A stretch of DNA of 64,000 nt from Candidatus Competibacteraceae bacterium (GTDB lineage Bacteria; Pseudomonadota; Gammaproteobacteria; Competibacterales; Competibacteraceae): the NCBI GenBank assembly GCA_016713505.1, contig JADJPA010000001.1, forward strand, positions 2,059,501 through 2,123,500, written 5' to 3'. Numbering within the stretch: the stretch's first letter is position 1; every line of letters starts with the position of its first letter. Made by a program: the position numbers and the translations under genes. Positions 34,866 through 44,288 of this stretch are shown here, piece after piece. The notes under the pieces are model-generated. The model was given only the letters and a program-made list of their open reading frames with translations. It was not told the origin of the DNA and made no database searches.

Positions 34866-35252
34866 ATGTCTCGTGAAATCATCCAAACCGATCGGGCTCC
34901 CGCCGCTATCGGCACCTATTCCCAAGCCGTCAAGGTCGGGAATACCGTCTACCTGTCCGGTCAGATTCCACTCGATCCGGGCACCGGGCAACTGGTGGAG
35001 GGCGACATTGAAACACAAATCCGCCGGGTGTTCGACAATCTGGCGGCGGTGGCGAAAGCGGCGGGGGGCAGTCTGGCCGATACGGTCAAGCTCAGCGTAT
35101 TTTTGCTCGATCTCGGCCACTTCGCACGGTTCAATCAGATCATGGCCGAGTATTTTCCCCAGCCTTATCCGGCGCGGGCCGCCGTCGGCGTCGCCGCCCT
35201 GCCGCGCGGCGCTCAGGTCGAGATGGAAGCGATTTTGGTGTTGGAGCGCTGA
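34866..35252 (+). CDS. ridA: RidA family enamine/imine deaminase
   Basis: The 128-aa protein matches RidA: IQTDRAPAAIGTYSQAVKVGNTVYLSGQIPLDP, and the C-terminal YPARAAVGVAALPRGAQVEMEAILV with the catalytic arginine in the PARAAVG motif. It removes reactive 2-aminoacrylate and related enamines made by PLP enzymes. AGGAG (34855-34859) supports the ATG at 34866. It lies between spoT and recG, as in many gammaproteobacteria. Confidence 0.93.
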   Translation: MSREIIQTDRAPAAIGTYSQAVKVGNTVYLSGQIPLDPGTGQLVEGDIETQIRRVFDNLAAVAKAAGGSLADTVKLSVFLLDLGHFARFNQIMAEYFPQPYPARAAVGVAALPRGAQVEMEAILVLER

Positions 35253-35264
35253 CCGGTCGCCGGC

Positions 35265-37403
35265 ATGGAACGCGGCGCTAGCCCGGCCGGCAAGGCGTCC
35301 GACACGCGCGGCGCGGCCCGCCCGCTGGCTTGCGAACCGCTGCCGGTGACCGCCCTGCCCGGTGTTGGCCCGAGGCTGGCCGAACGGTTGCGCCGGTTGG
35401 GCATCCGCAGCGCGGAGGATGTGCTGTTGCACCTCCCATCGCGCTATCAGAATCGCAGCCGCATCACCCCCATCGGCGCTTTGGTCCCTGGTGAGGAAGC
35501 CCAGATCGACGCTGAAATCGTCGGCCGCGAAATCACGGAGCGCGGGCGGCGCTTTCTGCTCTGCCATCTGCGCGACGCCACCGGCGCGCTGACCCTGCGG
35601 TTTTTTCATTTCAGTCCGGCTCAAGAACAATTATTCGGTCAGGCGGGCGTCCGTTTGCGCTGTTTTGGCGAGGTCCGTCAAGGCTACAGCGGCCTTGAGA
35701 TGATCCACCCCGAATGCCGGCGGCTTGATGGGGACGCGCCGCCGGTGCCCGACCGGCTGACTCCGGTCTATCCCAGCACCGCCGGCCTGCAACAATTCAC
35801 CTTGCGCGCGCTGGCCGAGCGGGCCTTGGCGCAACTCGACGCGGCGGTATTGCTGCCGGAGCTGCTGCCTTCCGCCTTGCGGCTGCAATTGCAATTGATG
35901 TCGGTTGCGGAAGCGCTGCGGCTGCTGCACCAACCGCCGAGCGCCGCGTCGTTGGAAGAGTTGGACAACGGCCGCCACCCCGCCCGACGGCGGCTGGCCT
36001 TCGAGGAGCTGCTGGCGCACCAGCTCAGCCTGCGGCGGCTGCGCGAACAGATGCGCCAGCAAACCGCGCCGGCCCTGGCCGGCGGCGGCGGCCTGAGCCA
36101 GCGTTTTCTGGAACGCTTGCCCTTTACCCTCACCAGCGCCCAGCGGCGCGTGTTGGCGGAAATCACCGCCGATCTCGCTCAGCCCCGGCCGATGTTGCGA
36201 CTGCTGCAAGGCGATGTCGGTTCCGGCAAAACCGTGGTGGCCGCCGCCGCCGCGCTGCGGGCCGTGGAATCCGGGGCCCAGGCGGTATTGATGGCCCCTA
36301 CCGAACTGCTGGCCGAACAACACCACCGGAATTTTCAAGAGTGGTTGGGTGAGTTGGGCGTCGAGGTCGCTTGGCTGACCGGGCGACTGGTCGGCCGGGC
36401 CCGTAAAACTCTGCTGGAACGGCTCGCGGCCGGCGACGTTCAGGTGGCGGTCGGCACGCACGCCCTGTTCCAGGAAGCCGTGGTGTTTTCCGAACTGGCG
36501 CTGGCCATCGTGGACGAGCAGCATCGCTTCGGCGTCCACCAGCGGCTGGCGTTGCGTGAAAAAGGCCGCCACAGCGGCTGTTGCCTGCATCAGTTGATCA
36601 TGACCGCCACGCCGATCCCACGCACGCTGGCGATGAGCGCTTACGCCGATCTCGATACCTCGGTGATCGATGCATTGCCGCCCGGCCGCCGGCCGGTGAA
36701 AACGGTCGCCGCCCCCGACGGCCGCCGTGCGGAAGTGATCGAGCGCATCCGCCAAGCGTGTCGCGGCGGCCGGCAAGCGTACTGGGTTTGCCCGTTGATC
36801 GAGGAATCCGAACTGTTGGAATGCCAGGCGGCCGCAGCCACCGCCGAACGGCTGACGGCATTGTTGCCGGAGCTGCGGATCGGCCTGGTGCATGGCCGCT
36901 TGTCGGCCGCCGATAAGGAAACAGCGATGGCCGCCTTCAAGGCCGGCACGACCGACTTGCTGGTAGCCACCACGGTGATCGAGGTCGGGGTGGACGTACC
37001 CAACGCCAGCCTGATGATCGTGGAAAACGCCGAACGGCTGGGATTGGCGCAATTGCACCAGTTGCGGGGCCGGGTCGGACGCGGCAACAGCGACAGCAGT
37101 TGCGTGCTGTTGTACCGGCCGCCGCTGTCGCCCATCGCTCACGCCCGGCTGGCGACGCTGCGGGAATGCAACGACGGTTTCGAAATCGCCCGTCGGGATT
37201 TGGAGTTGCGCGGTCCCGGCGAGGTGCTCGGCACCCGGCAGACCGGCGAGCAAAGCTTGCGGGTGGCCGATTTGCTGCGCGATCAGGATTTGTTGAACGC
37301 GGCCCGTTACGCCGCCGACCGCCTGTTGCGCGACCATCCCGAGTGCGTCGAACCGCTGATCCGCCGCTGGATTGGGGCGGGCGCGCGTTACGGCGAGGTC
37401 TAG
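35265..37403 (+). CDS. recG: ATP-dependent DNA helicase RecG
   Basis: The 712-aa branched-DNA helicase has the N-terminal wedge domain (LPVTALPGVGPRLAERLRRLGI, DVLLHLPSRYQNRS), then SF2 motifs: I GDVGSGKTVVAAAAAL, II VDEQHRFGVHQR, III MTATPIPRTLAMSAYADLD, V TDLLVATTVIEVGVDVPNA, VI QLRGRVGRG. It rescues stalled forks and processes Holliday junctions. It ends 2 bp before the GspA gene, so the two are probably co-transcribed. Confidence 0.96.
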   Translation: MERGASPAGKASDTRGAARPLACEPLPVTALPGVGPRLAERLRRLGIRSAEDVLLHLPSRYQNRSRITPIGALVPGEEAQIDAEIVGREITERGRRFLLCHLRDATGALTLRFFHFSPAQEQLFGQAGVRLRCFGEVRQGYSGLEMIHPECRRLDGDAPPVPDRLTPVYPSTAGLQQFTLRALAERALAQLDAAVLLPELLPSALRLQLQLMSVAEALRLLHQPPSAASLEELDNGRHPARRRLAFEELLAHQLSLRRLREQMRQQTAPALAGGGGLSQRFLERLPFTLTSAQRRVLAEITADLAQPRPMLRLLQGDVGSGKTVVAAAAALRAVESGAQAVLMAPTELLAEQHHRNFQEWLGELGVEVAWLTGRLVGRARKTLLERLAAGDVQVAVGTHALFQEAVVFSELALAIVDEQHRFGVHQRLALREKGRHSGCCLHQLIMTATPIPRTLAMSAYADLDTSVIDALPPGRRPVKTVAAPDGRRAEVIERIRQACRGGRQAYWVCPLIEESELLECQAAAATAERLTALLPELRIGLVHGRLSAADKETAMAAFKAGTTDLLVATTVIEVGVDVPNASLMIVENAERLGLAQLHQLRGRVGRGNSDSSCVLLYRPPLSPIAHARLATLRECNDGFEIARRDLELRGPGEVLGTRQTGEQSLRVADLLRDQDLLNAARYAADRLLRDHPECVEPLIRRWIGAGARYGEV

Positions 37404-37405
37404 CG

Positions 37406-39487
37406 ATGTATGCGGAATATTTCGGCTTGCGCGAGCCGCCGTTCGCGATCACGCCCGATCCAGGCTACGTTTATCTGAGCCCCCACCACCGGGAAGCGCT
37501 GGCGCACCTGCTGTACGGCACCGACGAGAACGGCGGCTTCGTGCAACTGACCGGCGAGGTCGGCACCGGCAAGACCACTCTGGTCCGCTCCTTGCTGGAA
37601 CAAGGCTTGGAGCAGGTGGATATCGCGCTGTGCCTGAACCCGCGCCTGACCGTCGAGGAACTGCTGGCCACGGTCTGCGATGAGCTAAATGTCAGCTACC
37701 CGCGCGAGCATCCCACCCTCAAAGGCTTGGTGGACGCGCTCAACGAGCATCTGCTGCGCGTCCATGCGACCGGCCGGCGCACGGTGCTGATCATCGACGA
37801 GGCGCAGAACCTGAGCCGGGAAGTGCTGGAGCAAGTGCGCCTGCTGACCAATCTGGAAACCACCAAACACAAGCTGCTGCGCATCATCTTAGTCGGGCAA
37901 CCGGAATTGCGGGCATTGCTGGCGCGACCGGATTTGCGGCAACTGGCCCAGCGCATCACCGCCCGCTACCACCTGCCGTCGCTCGATGCCGAGGACACCG
38001 CCGCCTACATCCGCCATCGGCTGCGCGTGGCCGGCGGGCGGGACGATCTGTTCAGCCGGCGGGCGCTGCGGGCCGTTTACCGACGCTCCGGCGGAGTGCC
38101 GCGCCTGATCAACATTATCTGCGACCGCGCGCTGCTGGGGGCTTACGGTCAAAACGCGCGGCGGGTCAGCGCCGGAGTGGTCCAGCAAGCGGCGCGCGAG
38201 GCGTTGCAAGATCGAAGTTTCGGGTTGGAAAAGCGCTTCGTTCACATCCGGCCGGCGCTGGCCATCGCCCTGGCCGGTCTGCTCATGATCGGCATCGCGC
38301 TTCGGCTACCCGATACCGTCACGCTGCCCCTCGCCTTACCGGCCGACGATCCGACCGCCGGTAAGACGGCTGCGCCAGCTGCGGCGCCGGCTTTCGTAGC
38401 CGCGCCCGCCCTGGCTCCCGCTTCCAGAAAAGCCGATCAAGCCGCCGCGCCGGCCTCGGTCCCTGCTTCCAGAAAAGCCGATCAAGCCGCCGCGTCCGCT
38501 TCAGAAATCCGCTCGCCGCCGCCAGTGGCCGCCAGGGTCGATCCAGCAACGGCGTTAGCTAACGCGCCGGCAATAGCTCCGACTTCCACCGCCGGCACCA
38601 CCGCGCCGGCGTCACCGACGACCTTTAGCGCTCCAGCCGTAACCGTCACTGAGACCGCCCCAGCACCAGCGTCTGTCGCCGCTAGCTCTCCAGCGGCGTC
38701 ATCCGCCGCCAGCGCACCGCCTTCATCCGCTCCCAGTGGCGTTAGCGAACGCCCGGCGACGCCCATGCCGGCCACTTCATCGGCCACAACGGCCGACCTC
38801 ATATCCCTCCTATCGCCAACCTCCAACGAAGGCAAACCACCCTCATCGTCGGTCGGTGGCGGTCAACTCAATCTAAGCGCGTTGTTGCGCGATGCCCACA
38901 TTGAGAAAGCGAACGAAGGCTTGCTGGCACTGTGGGGCATCGCCCCGTTTCAGGGACGCGCGGCAGCCTTTTGCGAACAGGTCAAAACGCGCGGCCTGCG
39001 TTGCCTGTCCGGTCAAGGCGACTGGGAAGCGCTACGCCATTTCAACCGCCCCGCCGTGCTGCCGCTGAACCGAGCCGGTGGTGGCGCCGCCCCGGTGCTG
39101 CTGCGCTCGCTCGCGGACAATCGAGCGACCTTGGAGGTCGGCGGGCAACTGGTTACCGTACCCTTAGAGCAGATCAAGCCGCTGTGGACCGGCCAATATG
39201 TTCTGCTGTGGAAATTGCAAACCGATCAACCCATCATCGGTCCCGGCAACAACGGCGAGGCGGTGCGCTGGCTGCGTCGGCGCTTGGCGATGGCGGCCGG
39301 CCAGCCCATCCCCGAAGCGCCATCGGAACGTTTCGACGCTGAACTGGGCAAGCAAGTGCGCGCGTTTCAACAGGCACGTGGTCTTTTAGCGGACGGCATG
39401 GCGGGCGAACAAACGCTGGTCTTGCTGAACAACCTCGCACCGCTGCCTGGCACCCCGCTCCTCAGTCAATCGCTGCGGGAACCGTAA
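37406..39487 (+). CDS. gspA: GspA/ExeA-type secretion ATPase with peptidoglycan-binding domain
   Basis: The 693-aa protein begins MYAEYFGLREPPFAITPDPGYVYLS, the ExeA start. It has an AAA ATPase (Walker A GEVGTGKTT at 50-57; VLIIDEAQNLS near 125), a single membrane segment (LAIALAGLLMIGIALRLP, about 279-297) and a long Ala/Pro/Ser linker with two KADQAA repeats. A C39-peptidase-like region (LWGIAPFQGRAAAFCEQ) and a C-terminal PG-binding domain (EAVRWLRRRLAMAAGQ to LADGMAGEQTLVLLNN) complete it. ExeA with ExeB helps pass the type II secretin through peptidoglycan. gspB follows immediately. Confidence 0.9.
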   Translation: MYAEYFGLREPPFAITPDPGYVYLSPHHREALAHLLYGTDENGGFVQLTGEVGTGKTTLVRSLLEQGLEQVDIALCLNPRLTVEELLATVCDELNVSYPREHPTLKGLVDALNEHLLRVHATGRRTVLIIDEAQNLSREVLEQVRLLTNLETTKHKLLRIILVGQPELRALLARPDLRQLAQRITARYHLPSLDAEDTAAYIRHRLRVAGGRDDLFSRRALRAVYRRSGGVPRLINIICDRALLGAYGQNARRVSAGVVQQAAREALQDRSFGLEKRFVHIRPALAIALAGLLMIGIALRLPDTVTLPLALPADDPTAGKTAAPAAAPAFVAAPALAPASRKADQAAAPASVPASRKADQAAASASEIRSPPPVAARVDPATALANAPAIAPTSTAGTTAPASPTTFSAPAVTVTETAPAPASVAASSPAASSAASAPPSSAPSGVSERPATPMPATSSATTADLISLLSPTSNEGKPPSSSVGGGQLNLSALLRDAHIEKANEGLLALWGIAPFQGRAAAFCEQVKTRGLRCLSGQGDWEALRHFNRPAVLPLNRAGGGAAPVLLRSLADNRATLEVGGQLVTVPLEQIKPLWTGQYVLLWKLQTDQPIIGPGNNGEAVRWLRRRLAMAAGQPIPEAPSERFDAELGKQVRAFQQARGLLADGMAGEQTLVLLNNLAPLPGTPLLSQSLREP

Positions 39488-39488
39488 G

Positions 39489-40271
39489 ATGTCTTATATC
39501 CTCGACGCGCTGCGCAAGGCCGAGCACGAGCGCCACCTGGGTCGACCACCGAGCCTTACAGCTTCTCCGGCACCGGCACAGACAACAGGACAGCGGCTGT
39601 GGCTTTGGCTGGCCGTAGGATTGGGTTTGGGATTCAACGCCGCTCTGCTGGCTTATTTCTTGACCAGACCCCAACCGGCAACCGGGCCGGCCACGCTGGT
39701 AGCGACCACCCCCAAGCCGGCCCAACAAACGCCTTTGGAGTCCGGCCCGCCGGCTGGCGTATCGAAACCGACAACCGAACCGAGCGGTTCAGCGCCTCTC
39801 GCAATCGCGCCGACGCACCCGGATGCCGGCCCGTCCGTCAGCCCACCACCCAAAACTCCAGCAACCGTCGAGTCTCCGCCCGCTCCGCCCGCGCAACCGC
39901 CCGCGTCTCGTAAAAGCCCCGCCGCAGCGAGTCCGCCCGAAGCGGCGCGACCGTCGTCGGCCGCTCCCGTGCGGGAACGTCGGCAGGCATCGACTCCGAA
40001 GCCGGCGCCCGGACCCACGGTCACCATCGGACCGGAACCCCCACCGCTGCTGGAGACGTTGCCCGCCGAGGGACGGCGTGGCCTTCCCGACCTGAATCTC
40101 GACATTCACGTCTACAGCCCGGATCGCGACAAACGTTTTGTGGTCGTCAACGGCCGGCGCTATCGGGAAGGCGATCCGATCGAAAAGGGCGCCGTGCTGG
40201 AAAGCGTGACGCCCAACGGCGCGGTGTTGCGCCAGGGCGGCCAGCGGTTTCGGCTCTCGGTGCGCCGCTAG
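39489..40271 (+). CDS. gspB: GspB/ExeB type II secretion assembly protein
   Basis: The 260-aa protein starts MSYILDALRKAEHERHLG, the hallmark of GspB. It has one membrane segment (LWLWLAVGLGLGFNAALLAYFL), a 120-residue Pro/Ala-rich periplasmic linker and a C-terminal GspB domain (LNLDIHVYSPDRDKRFVVVNGRRYREGDPIEKGAVL). It acts with GspA in assembling the outer-membrane secretin. Its ATG is one base after the gspA stop. The rest of the type II apparatus is not in the window. Confidence 0.92.
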   Translation: MSYILDALRKAEHERHLGRPPSLTASPAPAQTTGQRLWLWLAVGLGLGFNAALLAYFLTRPQPATGPATLVATTPKPAQQTPLESGPPAGVSKPTTEPSGSAPLAIAPTHPDAGPSVSPPPKTPATVESPPAPPAQPPASRKSPAAASPPEAARPSSAAPVRERRQASTPKPAPGPTVTIGPEPPPLLETLPAEGRRGLPDLNLDIHVYSPDRDKRFVVVNGRRYREGDPIEKGAVLESVTPNGAVLRQGGQRFRLSVRR

Positions 40272-40283
40272 CCGCCGGGTGGC

Positions 40284-41465
40284 TCAGCGCCTTCTTTGAT
40301 CCGGATCGACGTTGAGCTGGCTGTTGCTGTCGCCCGCCGCGCGTGGCGGCGGTCGCTTGCTTTCCAGCTTGATCTTCAGGCGCAGGTTGTTGGCGGAGTC
40401 CGCATGGCGGATCGCGGTTTCGTAGCCGATCTGGCCGGCTTCGTAGAGATCGAACAGCGCCATGTCGAAGGTGATGATGCCCTGATCGCTGGAGCGCATC
40501 ATCATGGTCTTGATTTCCTTGATCCGCCCCTGAAAGATCAATTCCGCCATCAGCGGCGTGTTGAGCAGGATTTCCACCGCCGGGATCAAACCGGGCTGGT
40601 CCACGCGCGGCAGCAAGCGCTGCGAGATGAACGCCTTCATGTTGAAGGACAAATCCATCAAGATTTGAGTGCGCCTTTCTTCCGGGAAAAAGTTGATGAT
40701 ACGATCGAACGCCTGATCGGTGGTGTTGGCGTGCAAGGTGGTCAGGCACAGGTGGCCGGTTTCGGCGAAGTTGATGACCGATTGCATGGTTTCCCGATCC
40801 CGCACCTCGCCGATCAGGATGACGTTAGGGGCTTGGCGCAAGGTATTCTTTAAAGCGGTGTCGTAGGAATCGGTATCCACGCCGACTTCGCGCTGGTCCA
40901 CCAGGGAAAGTTTGTGGCGGTGGAAAAACTCGATGGGGTCTTCGATGGTGATGATATGCTCGCGGCATTGACTGTTGCGATGATCCAACATGGCCGCCAT
41001 CGACGTGGTCTTGCCGCAGCCGGTGCCGCCCAGGAAAATCACCAACCCGCGCTTGGCCAGCGCGATGTCATGCAGGATCGGCGGCAGATTGAGCTCGTCA
41101 AGCGTCGGAATCTGCTGCTGAATCAGCCGCAGCACCATGCCGGAGCTACCCCGCTGGGTGAAAGCGCTGACCCGAAAGCGCGCCACATCCGGGAAATTGA
41201 GGGAAAAATTGGCCTCACGATTCTGATCGAACTCCCGCGCCTGCCGGTCGTTCATGATCGAACGCACCAGGAGCGCTACTTGCTGCGGGCTCAAACTTGG
41301 GCCGCCGACCCGGCGGATTTCCTGATTGATCTTGAAGGCGGCCGGGCTGCCGGCGGTGATAAAGATATCCGATCCTTTCAACTCCAGTAATTTGAGTGCC
41401 AATTCATAAAGATACTGGGTCGCTTTATCATTATCGGTCACAACCTGCTCGGATTTTTGCTCCAT
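40284..41465 (-). CDS. pilU: PilT/PilU-type twitching motility ATPase (PilU-like)
   Basis: The 393-aa type IV pilus retraction ATPase has Walker A FLGGTGCGKTTSMAAM, the Asp box ITIEDPIEFFH, Walker B (APNVILIGEVRDRETM), and the His box HLCLTTLHANTT. The length, the AFISQRLLPRVDQPGLIPAVEILLNTPLMAELI region and the long polar C-terminal tail fit PilU better than PilT. It ends 12 bp from the convergent gspB. No pilT is present in the window. Confidence 0.88.
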   Translation of the reverse strand: MEQKSEQVVTDNDKATQYLYELALKLLELKGSDIFITAGSPAAFKINQEIRRVGGPSLSPQQVALLVRSIMNDRQAREFDQNREANFSLNFPDVARFRVSAFTQRGSSGMVLRLIQQQIPTLDELNLPPILHDIALAKRGLVIFLGGTGCGKTTSMAAMLDHRNSQCREHIITIEDPIEFFHRHKLSLVDQREVGVDTDSYDTALKNTLRQAPNVILIGEVRDRETMQSVINFAETGHLCLTTLHANTTDQAFDRIINFFPEERRTQILMDLSFNMKAFISQRLLPRVDQPGLIPAVEILLNTPLMAELIFQGRIKEIKTMMMRSSDQGIITFDMALFDLYEAGQIGYETAIRHADSANNLRLKIKLESKRPPPRAAGDSNSQLNVDPDQRRR

Positions 41466-41726
41466 TATCGGTTCCCCTTCTCATCGCTCGCACCACACCA
41501 CGCGCCGGGTTGACGCCGTCGCTTCCGACCGCTCCCGCCGCTCCGGGTTACGTTTCTGCTCTCACCTGCCTTACCCGAGTATCGCCAACTATTCTATACT
41601 GTGCAAATCGCGCCGCTGCTTGGCCGTTTCGGACACCCGCTCAACCCGCCCCTCAGGCTTCGACCAAGTGTTTGGTTCGCCCTCCAATTTTTGAAAAAAT
41701 CGCCAGCGCTCGCCACGCCCTTTCGC

Positions 41727-41775
41727 ATTCGTTTCAGGAGACCCTCTTTGATTCGTGTTCAGGAGACCCTCTTTG
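41727..41775 (+). repeat. 24/25-bp tandem duplication of the mucD-like gene's ribosome site and TTG start
   Basis: The segment 41727-41750 is repeated at 41751-41775 with one inserted G. Each copy contains AGGAG followed 7 nt later by TTG. Only the first TTG (41748) is in frame with the protease. The second copy is now coding sequence, and its TTG is shifted by one base. Confidence 0.85.
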
Positions 41776-43211
41776 TCCTAAACCGCGCTGGCCATCGCAC
41801 GGCTTACGCGCTCGCGCTGCTGTTCCCGCTGTGCTGCTCGGCCGCCGCCCCGCCCCGCCCCGCCGAAGCGCAACCGCTGCCGGATTTTCGCAAGTTGGTC
41901 AAACAAAACGAATCGGCGGTCGTCAATATCAGCTCAACCCAAGCGCCCAGCAAACAAAACGCCACCCGCAAGCCCGGTTTGCCGGAGCTGCCGGGCAAGG
42001 AAAACCCGTATCTGGAATTCTTTAGGCGTTTCTTCCAGGAACGACCCGAATTGCCGGGCGACCGTCAAACCAACTCCCTGGGCTCGGGCTTCATCATTTC
42101 GCCGGACGGTTTCATCCTGACCAACGCCCATGTCGCCCGCGACGCCGACAAGATCATCGCGCGGCTCAGCGACCAGCGGGAACGTCCCGCCAAGGTGATC
42201 GGGGTGGACGAACTGACCGATGTGGCGGTGCTCAAGATCGAAGGCGACAACCTGCCGGCGGTCAAGATCGGCGACTCCGACGCCTTGGAAGTCGGCGAAT
42301 GGGTGTTGGCCATCGGCTCGCCGTTCGGATTGGAACACACCGCCACCCAGGGCATCGTCAGCGCGGTCGGCCGCAATTTGCCCAGCGGCACCTACGTGCC
42401 GTTCATCCAGAGTGATGTGGCGGTCAATCCCGGCAGCTCCGGCGGCCCCTTGTTCAACCTGCGCGGGGAAGTGGTCGGGATCAATTCGCAGATTTACAGC
42501 AGCACCGGCGGCTATATGGGGCTGTCGTTCGCCATTCCCATCAAGCTGGCCATGCAGGTGACCGACCAACTGAAAGCGACCGGCGAAGTCACCCGCGGCT
42601 GGCTGGGCATCCTGCTGCAAGCGGTCAACAACGATCTGGCTGAAGCCTTTCAGCTCGACCGGCCGCGCGGGGCGCTGGTCGCCCAGGTCTTGCCGGACAG
42701 TCCGGCGGCCAGCGCCGGCTTCAAGGTGGGGGACGTAATCCTGCGTTACGGCGGCGAATTGGTGGAAGATTCTTCGCAGCTGCCGAGGATGATCGGCGTC
42801 ACGCCGGTCGGTAAGACAGTGGCGATGTCGGTCTTGCGCAACGGCGAGCCGTTGGAAATCAAGGCGACCATCGCCCGGCTGGAAGCGATGGAGGAACCGG
42901 TCGCCACCATGGACGAACACACGGATTCACGCCTCAACATCACCGTCGCCGATCTCAGCAACGACCAGCGTCGCAACATGGCGGCCGAAGAACAGGGCGT
43001 GCTGGTCACCGCCGTGGACGAGGGCCCGGCCGCGAACGCCGGCCTGTATCCGGACGACATCATCCTGCAAATCAATCACAATCCGGTCAAAAGCGCCAGC
43101 CAGTTCGTCGAGCTGGCCAAGGGCCTGCCCAAGGGCAAGGCGGTGCCGTTATTGGTGAAACGGGAAACCGAGTCACTCTACTTGGCCGTGCGCCTGCCCG
43201 ACAAGGATTGA
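41748..43211 (+). CDS. mucD: Periplasmic serine protease of the DegP/MucD (HtrA) family
   Basis: From TTG at 41748 the precursor has 487 aa. A signal peptide (HRTAYALALLFPLCCSAAAPP) precedes a trypsin-like domain with triad H128 (NAHVARDAD), D158 (LTDVAVLKI) and S231 (NPGSSGGPL). Two PDZ domains follow (WLGILLQAVNNDLAEAFQL and VLVTAVDEGPAANAGLYPDDIILQINHNPV). It degrades misfolded envelope proteins, and in Pseudomonas MucD also restrains alginate signalling. No ATG or good GTG start is available. The chosen TTG has AGGAG 7 nt before it. Another copy of that same ribosome site and TTG lies 25 bp downstream, out of frame. Confidence 0.9.
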   Translation: MIRVQETLFVLNRAGHRTAYALALLFPLCCSAAAPPRPAEAQPLPDFRKLVKQNESAVVNISSTQAPSKQNATRKPGLPELPGKENPYLEFFRRFFQERPELPGDRQTNSLGSGFIISPDGFILTNAHVARDADKIIARLSDQRERPAKVIGVDELTDVAVLKIEGDNLPAVKIGDSDALEVGEWVLAIGSPFGLEHTATQGIVSAVGRNLPSGTYVPFIQSDVAVNPGSSGGPLFNLRGEVVGINSQIYSSTGGYMGLSFAIPIKLAMQVTDQLKATGEVTRGWLGILLQAVNNDLAEAFQLDRPRGALVAQVLPDSPAASAGFKVGDVILRYGGELVEDSSQLPRMIGVTPVGKTVAMSVLRNGEPLEIKATIARLEAMEEPVATMDEHTDSRLNITVADLSNDQRRNMAAEEQGVLVTAVDEGPAANAGLYPDDIILQINHNPVKSASQFVELAKGLPKGKAVPLLVKRETESLYLAVRLPDKD

Positions 43212-43227
43212 AGCAAGTATCTTCGCG

Positions 43228-44262
43228 ATGACTCCGAACAACTGTCTGGATTTCGAAAAGCCCATCGCCGAACTGGAGGCGATGCTCCAGGAATTGCGCA
43301 CTCTCAGCGCCGAACAGGAGCTGAACATCAGCGATGAAATCGCCCGGCTGGAAGCCAAGAGCAAAGCGCTGACCGACTCCATCTTCGCCAGTCTGACCCC
43401 GTGGCAGATTTCCCAAATCGCCCGCCACCCGTTGCGCCCTTACACGTTGGACTACGTGGAGCGGCTGTTCACCGATTTCCAGGAACTGCACGGCGACCGC
43501 AGCTTCGCCGACGATCACGCCATCGTTGGCGGGCTGGCGCGCTTGGACGGACGGGCGGTGCTGGTGATCGGCCACCAGAAAGGTCGCGACACCAAGGAAA
43601 AGATTTACCGCAATTTCGGAATGCCGCGACCGGAAGGTTATCGCAAGGCGCTGCGCCTGATGAAGTTGGCCGAACGCTTTCATCTGCCGCTGCTGACGTT
43701 CATCGACACGCCGGGCGCGTACCCCGGCATCGGCGCCGAGGAACGCGGCCAGAGCGAGGCTATCGCCCGCAATTTGTTCGAAATGTGCCGGCTGCGCATT
43801 CCGGTGATTTGCGTGGTGATCGGTGAGGGCGGTTCCGGCGGCGCGCTGGCGGTCGGCGTCGGCGACCGCGTGCTGATGCTGCAATACAGCACCTATTCGG
43901 TGATTTCGCCGGAAGGCTGCGCGGCGATTTTATGGAAGAGCGCCGAAAAAGCCGCCGAAGCCGCCGAAGCGCTGGGGTTGACCGCCGACCGCTTGCTGAA
44001 GCTGAAGCTGATCGACAGCGTTATCCCCGAACCACCGGGCGGCGCCCATCGTGACCCGACGCGCATCGTCGAGAACATTCGAGCCGCCTTGCATAAAAAC
44101 TTGCAACAACTGGACGCCCTGACGGTGGATGCGCTGTTGGAACAACGCTACCAGCGGCTGATGGCTTACGGCGTGTTCAAGGAATCGGAGCCGGCCGCCT
44201 CGACCCAATCGTCCTGGCAGAGCAGCGTGGCCGCCTTGCTGGGCAAGGACAAGGATTCCTGA
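43228..44262 (+). CDS. accA: Acetyl-CoA carboxylase carboxyltransferase subunit alpha
   Basis: The 344-aa subunit forms malonyl-CoA for fatty acid synthesis with AccD. It starts NNCLDFEKPIAELEAMLQELR and carries RHPLRPYTLDYVERLFTDFQELHGDRSFADDHAIVGGLARL, IDTPGAYPGIGAEERGQSEAIARNL, IGEGGSGGALAVGVGDRVLMLQYSTYSVISPEGCA. It is about 25 residues longer than E. coli AccA at the C-terminus, with a Ser/Gln/Ala tail. It follows the protease by 16 bp and precedes tilS by 26 bp. Confidence 0.95.
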   Translation: MTPNNCLDFEKPIAELEAMLQELRTLSAEQELNISDEIARLEAKSKALTDSIFASLTPWQISQIARHPLRPYTLDYVERLFTDFQELHGDRSFADDHAIVGGLARLDGRAVLVIGHQKGRDTKEKIYRNFGMPRPEGYRKALRLMKLAERFHLPLLTFIDTPGAYPGIGAEERGQSEAIARNLFEMCRLRIPVICVVIGEGGSGGALAVGVGDRVLMLQYSTYSVISPEGCAAILWKSAEKAAEAAEALGLTADRLLKLKLIDSVIPEPPGGAHRDPTRIVENIRAALHKNLQQLDALTVDALLEQRYQRLMAYGVFKESEPAASTQSSWQSSVAALLGKDKDS

Positions 44263-44288
44263 GCCGGCGGGACTCGGATTGCAACGCG

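Noticed and set aside
35631..37337. 568-codon minus-strand open frame inside recG
   Set aside because: Gln-rich translation typical of antisense high-GC DNA, while recG on the other strand is intact.
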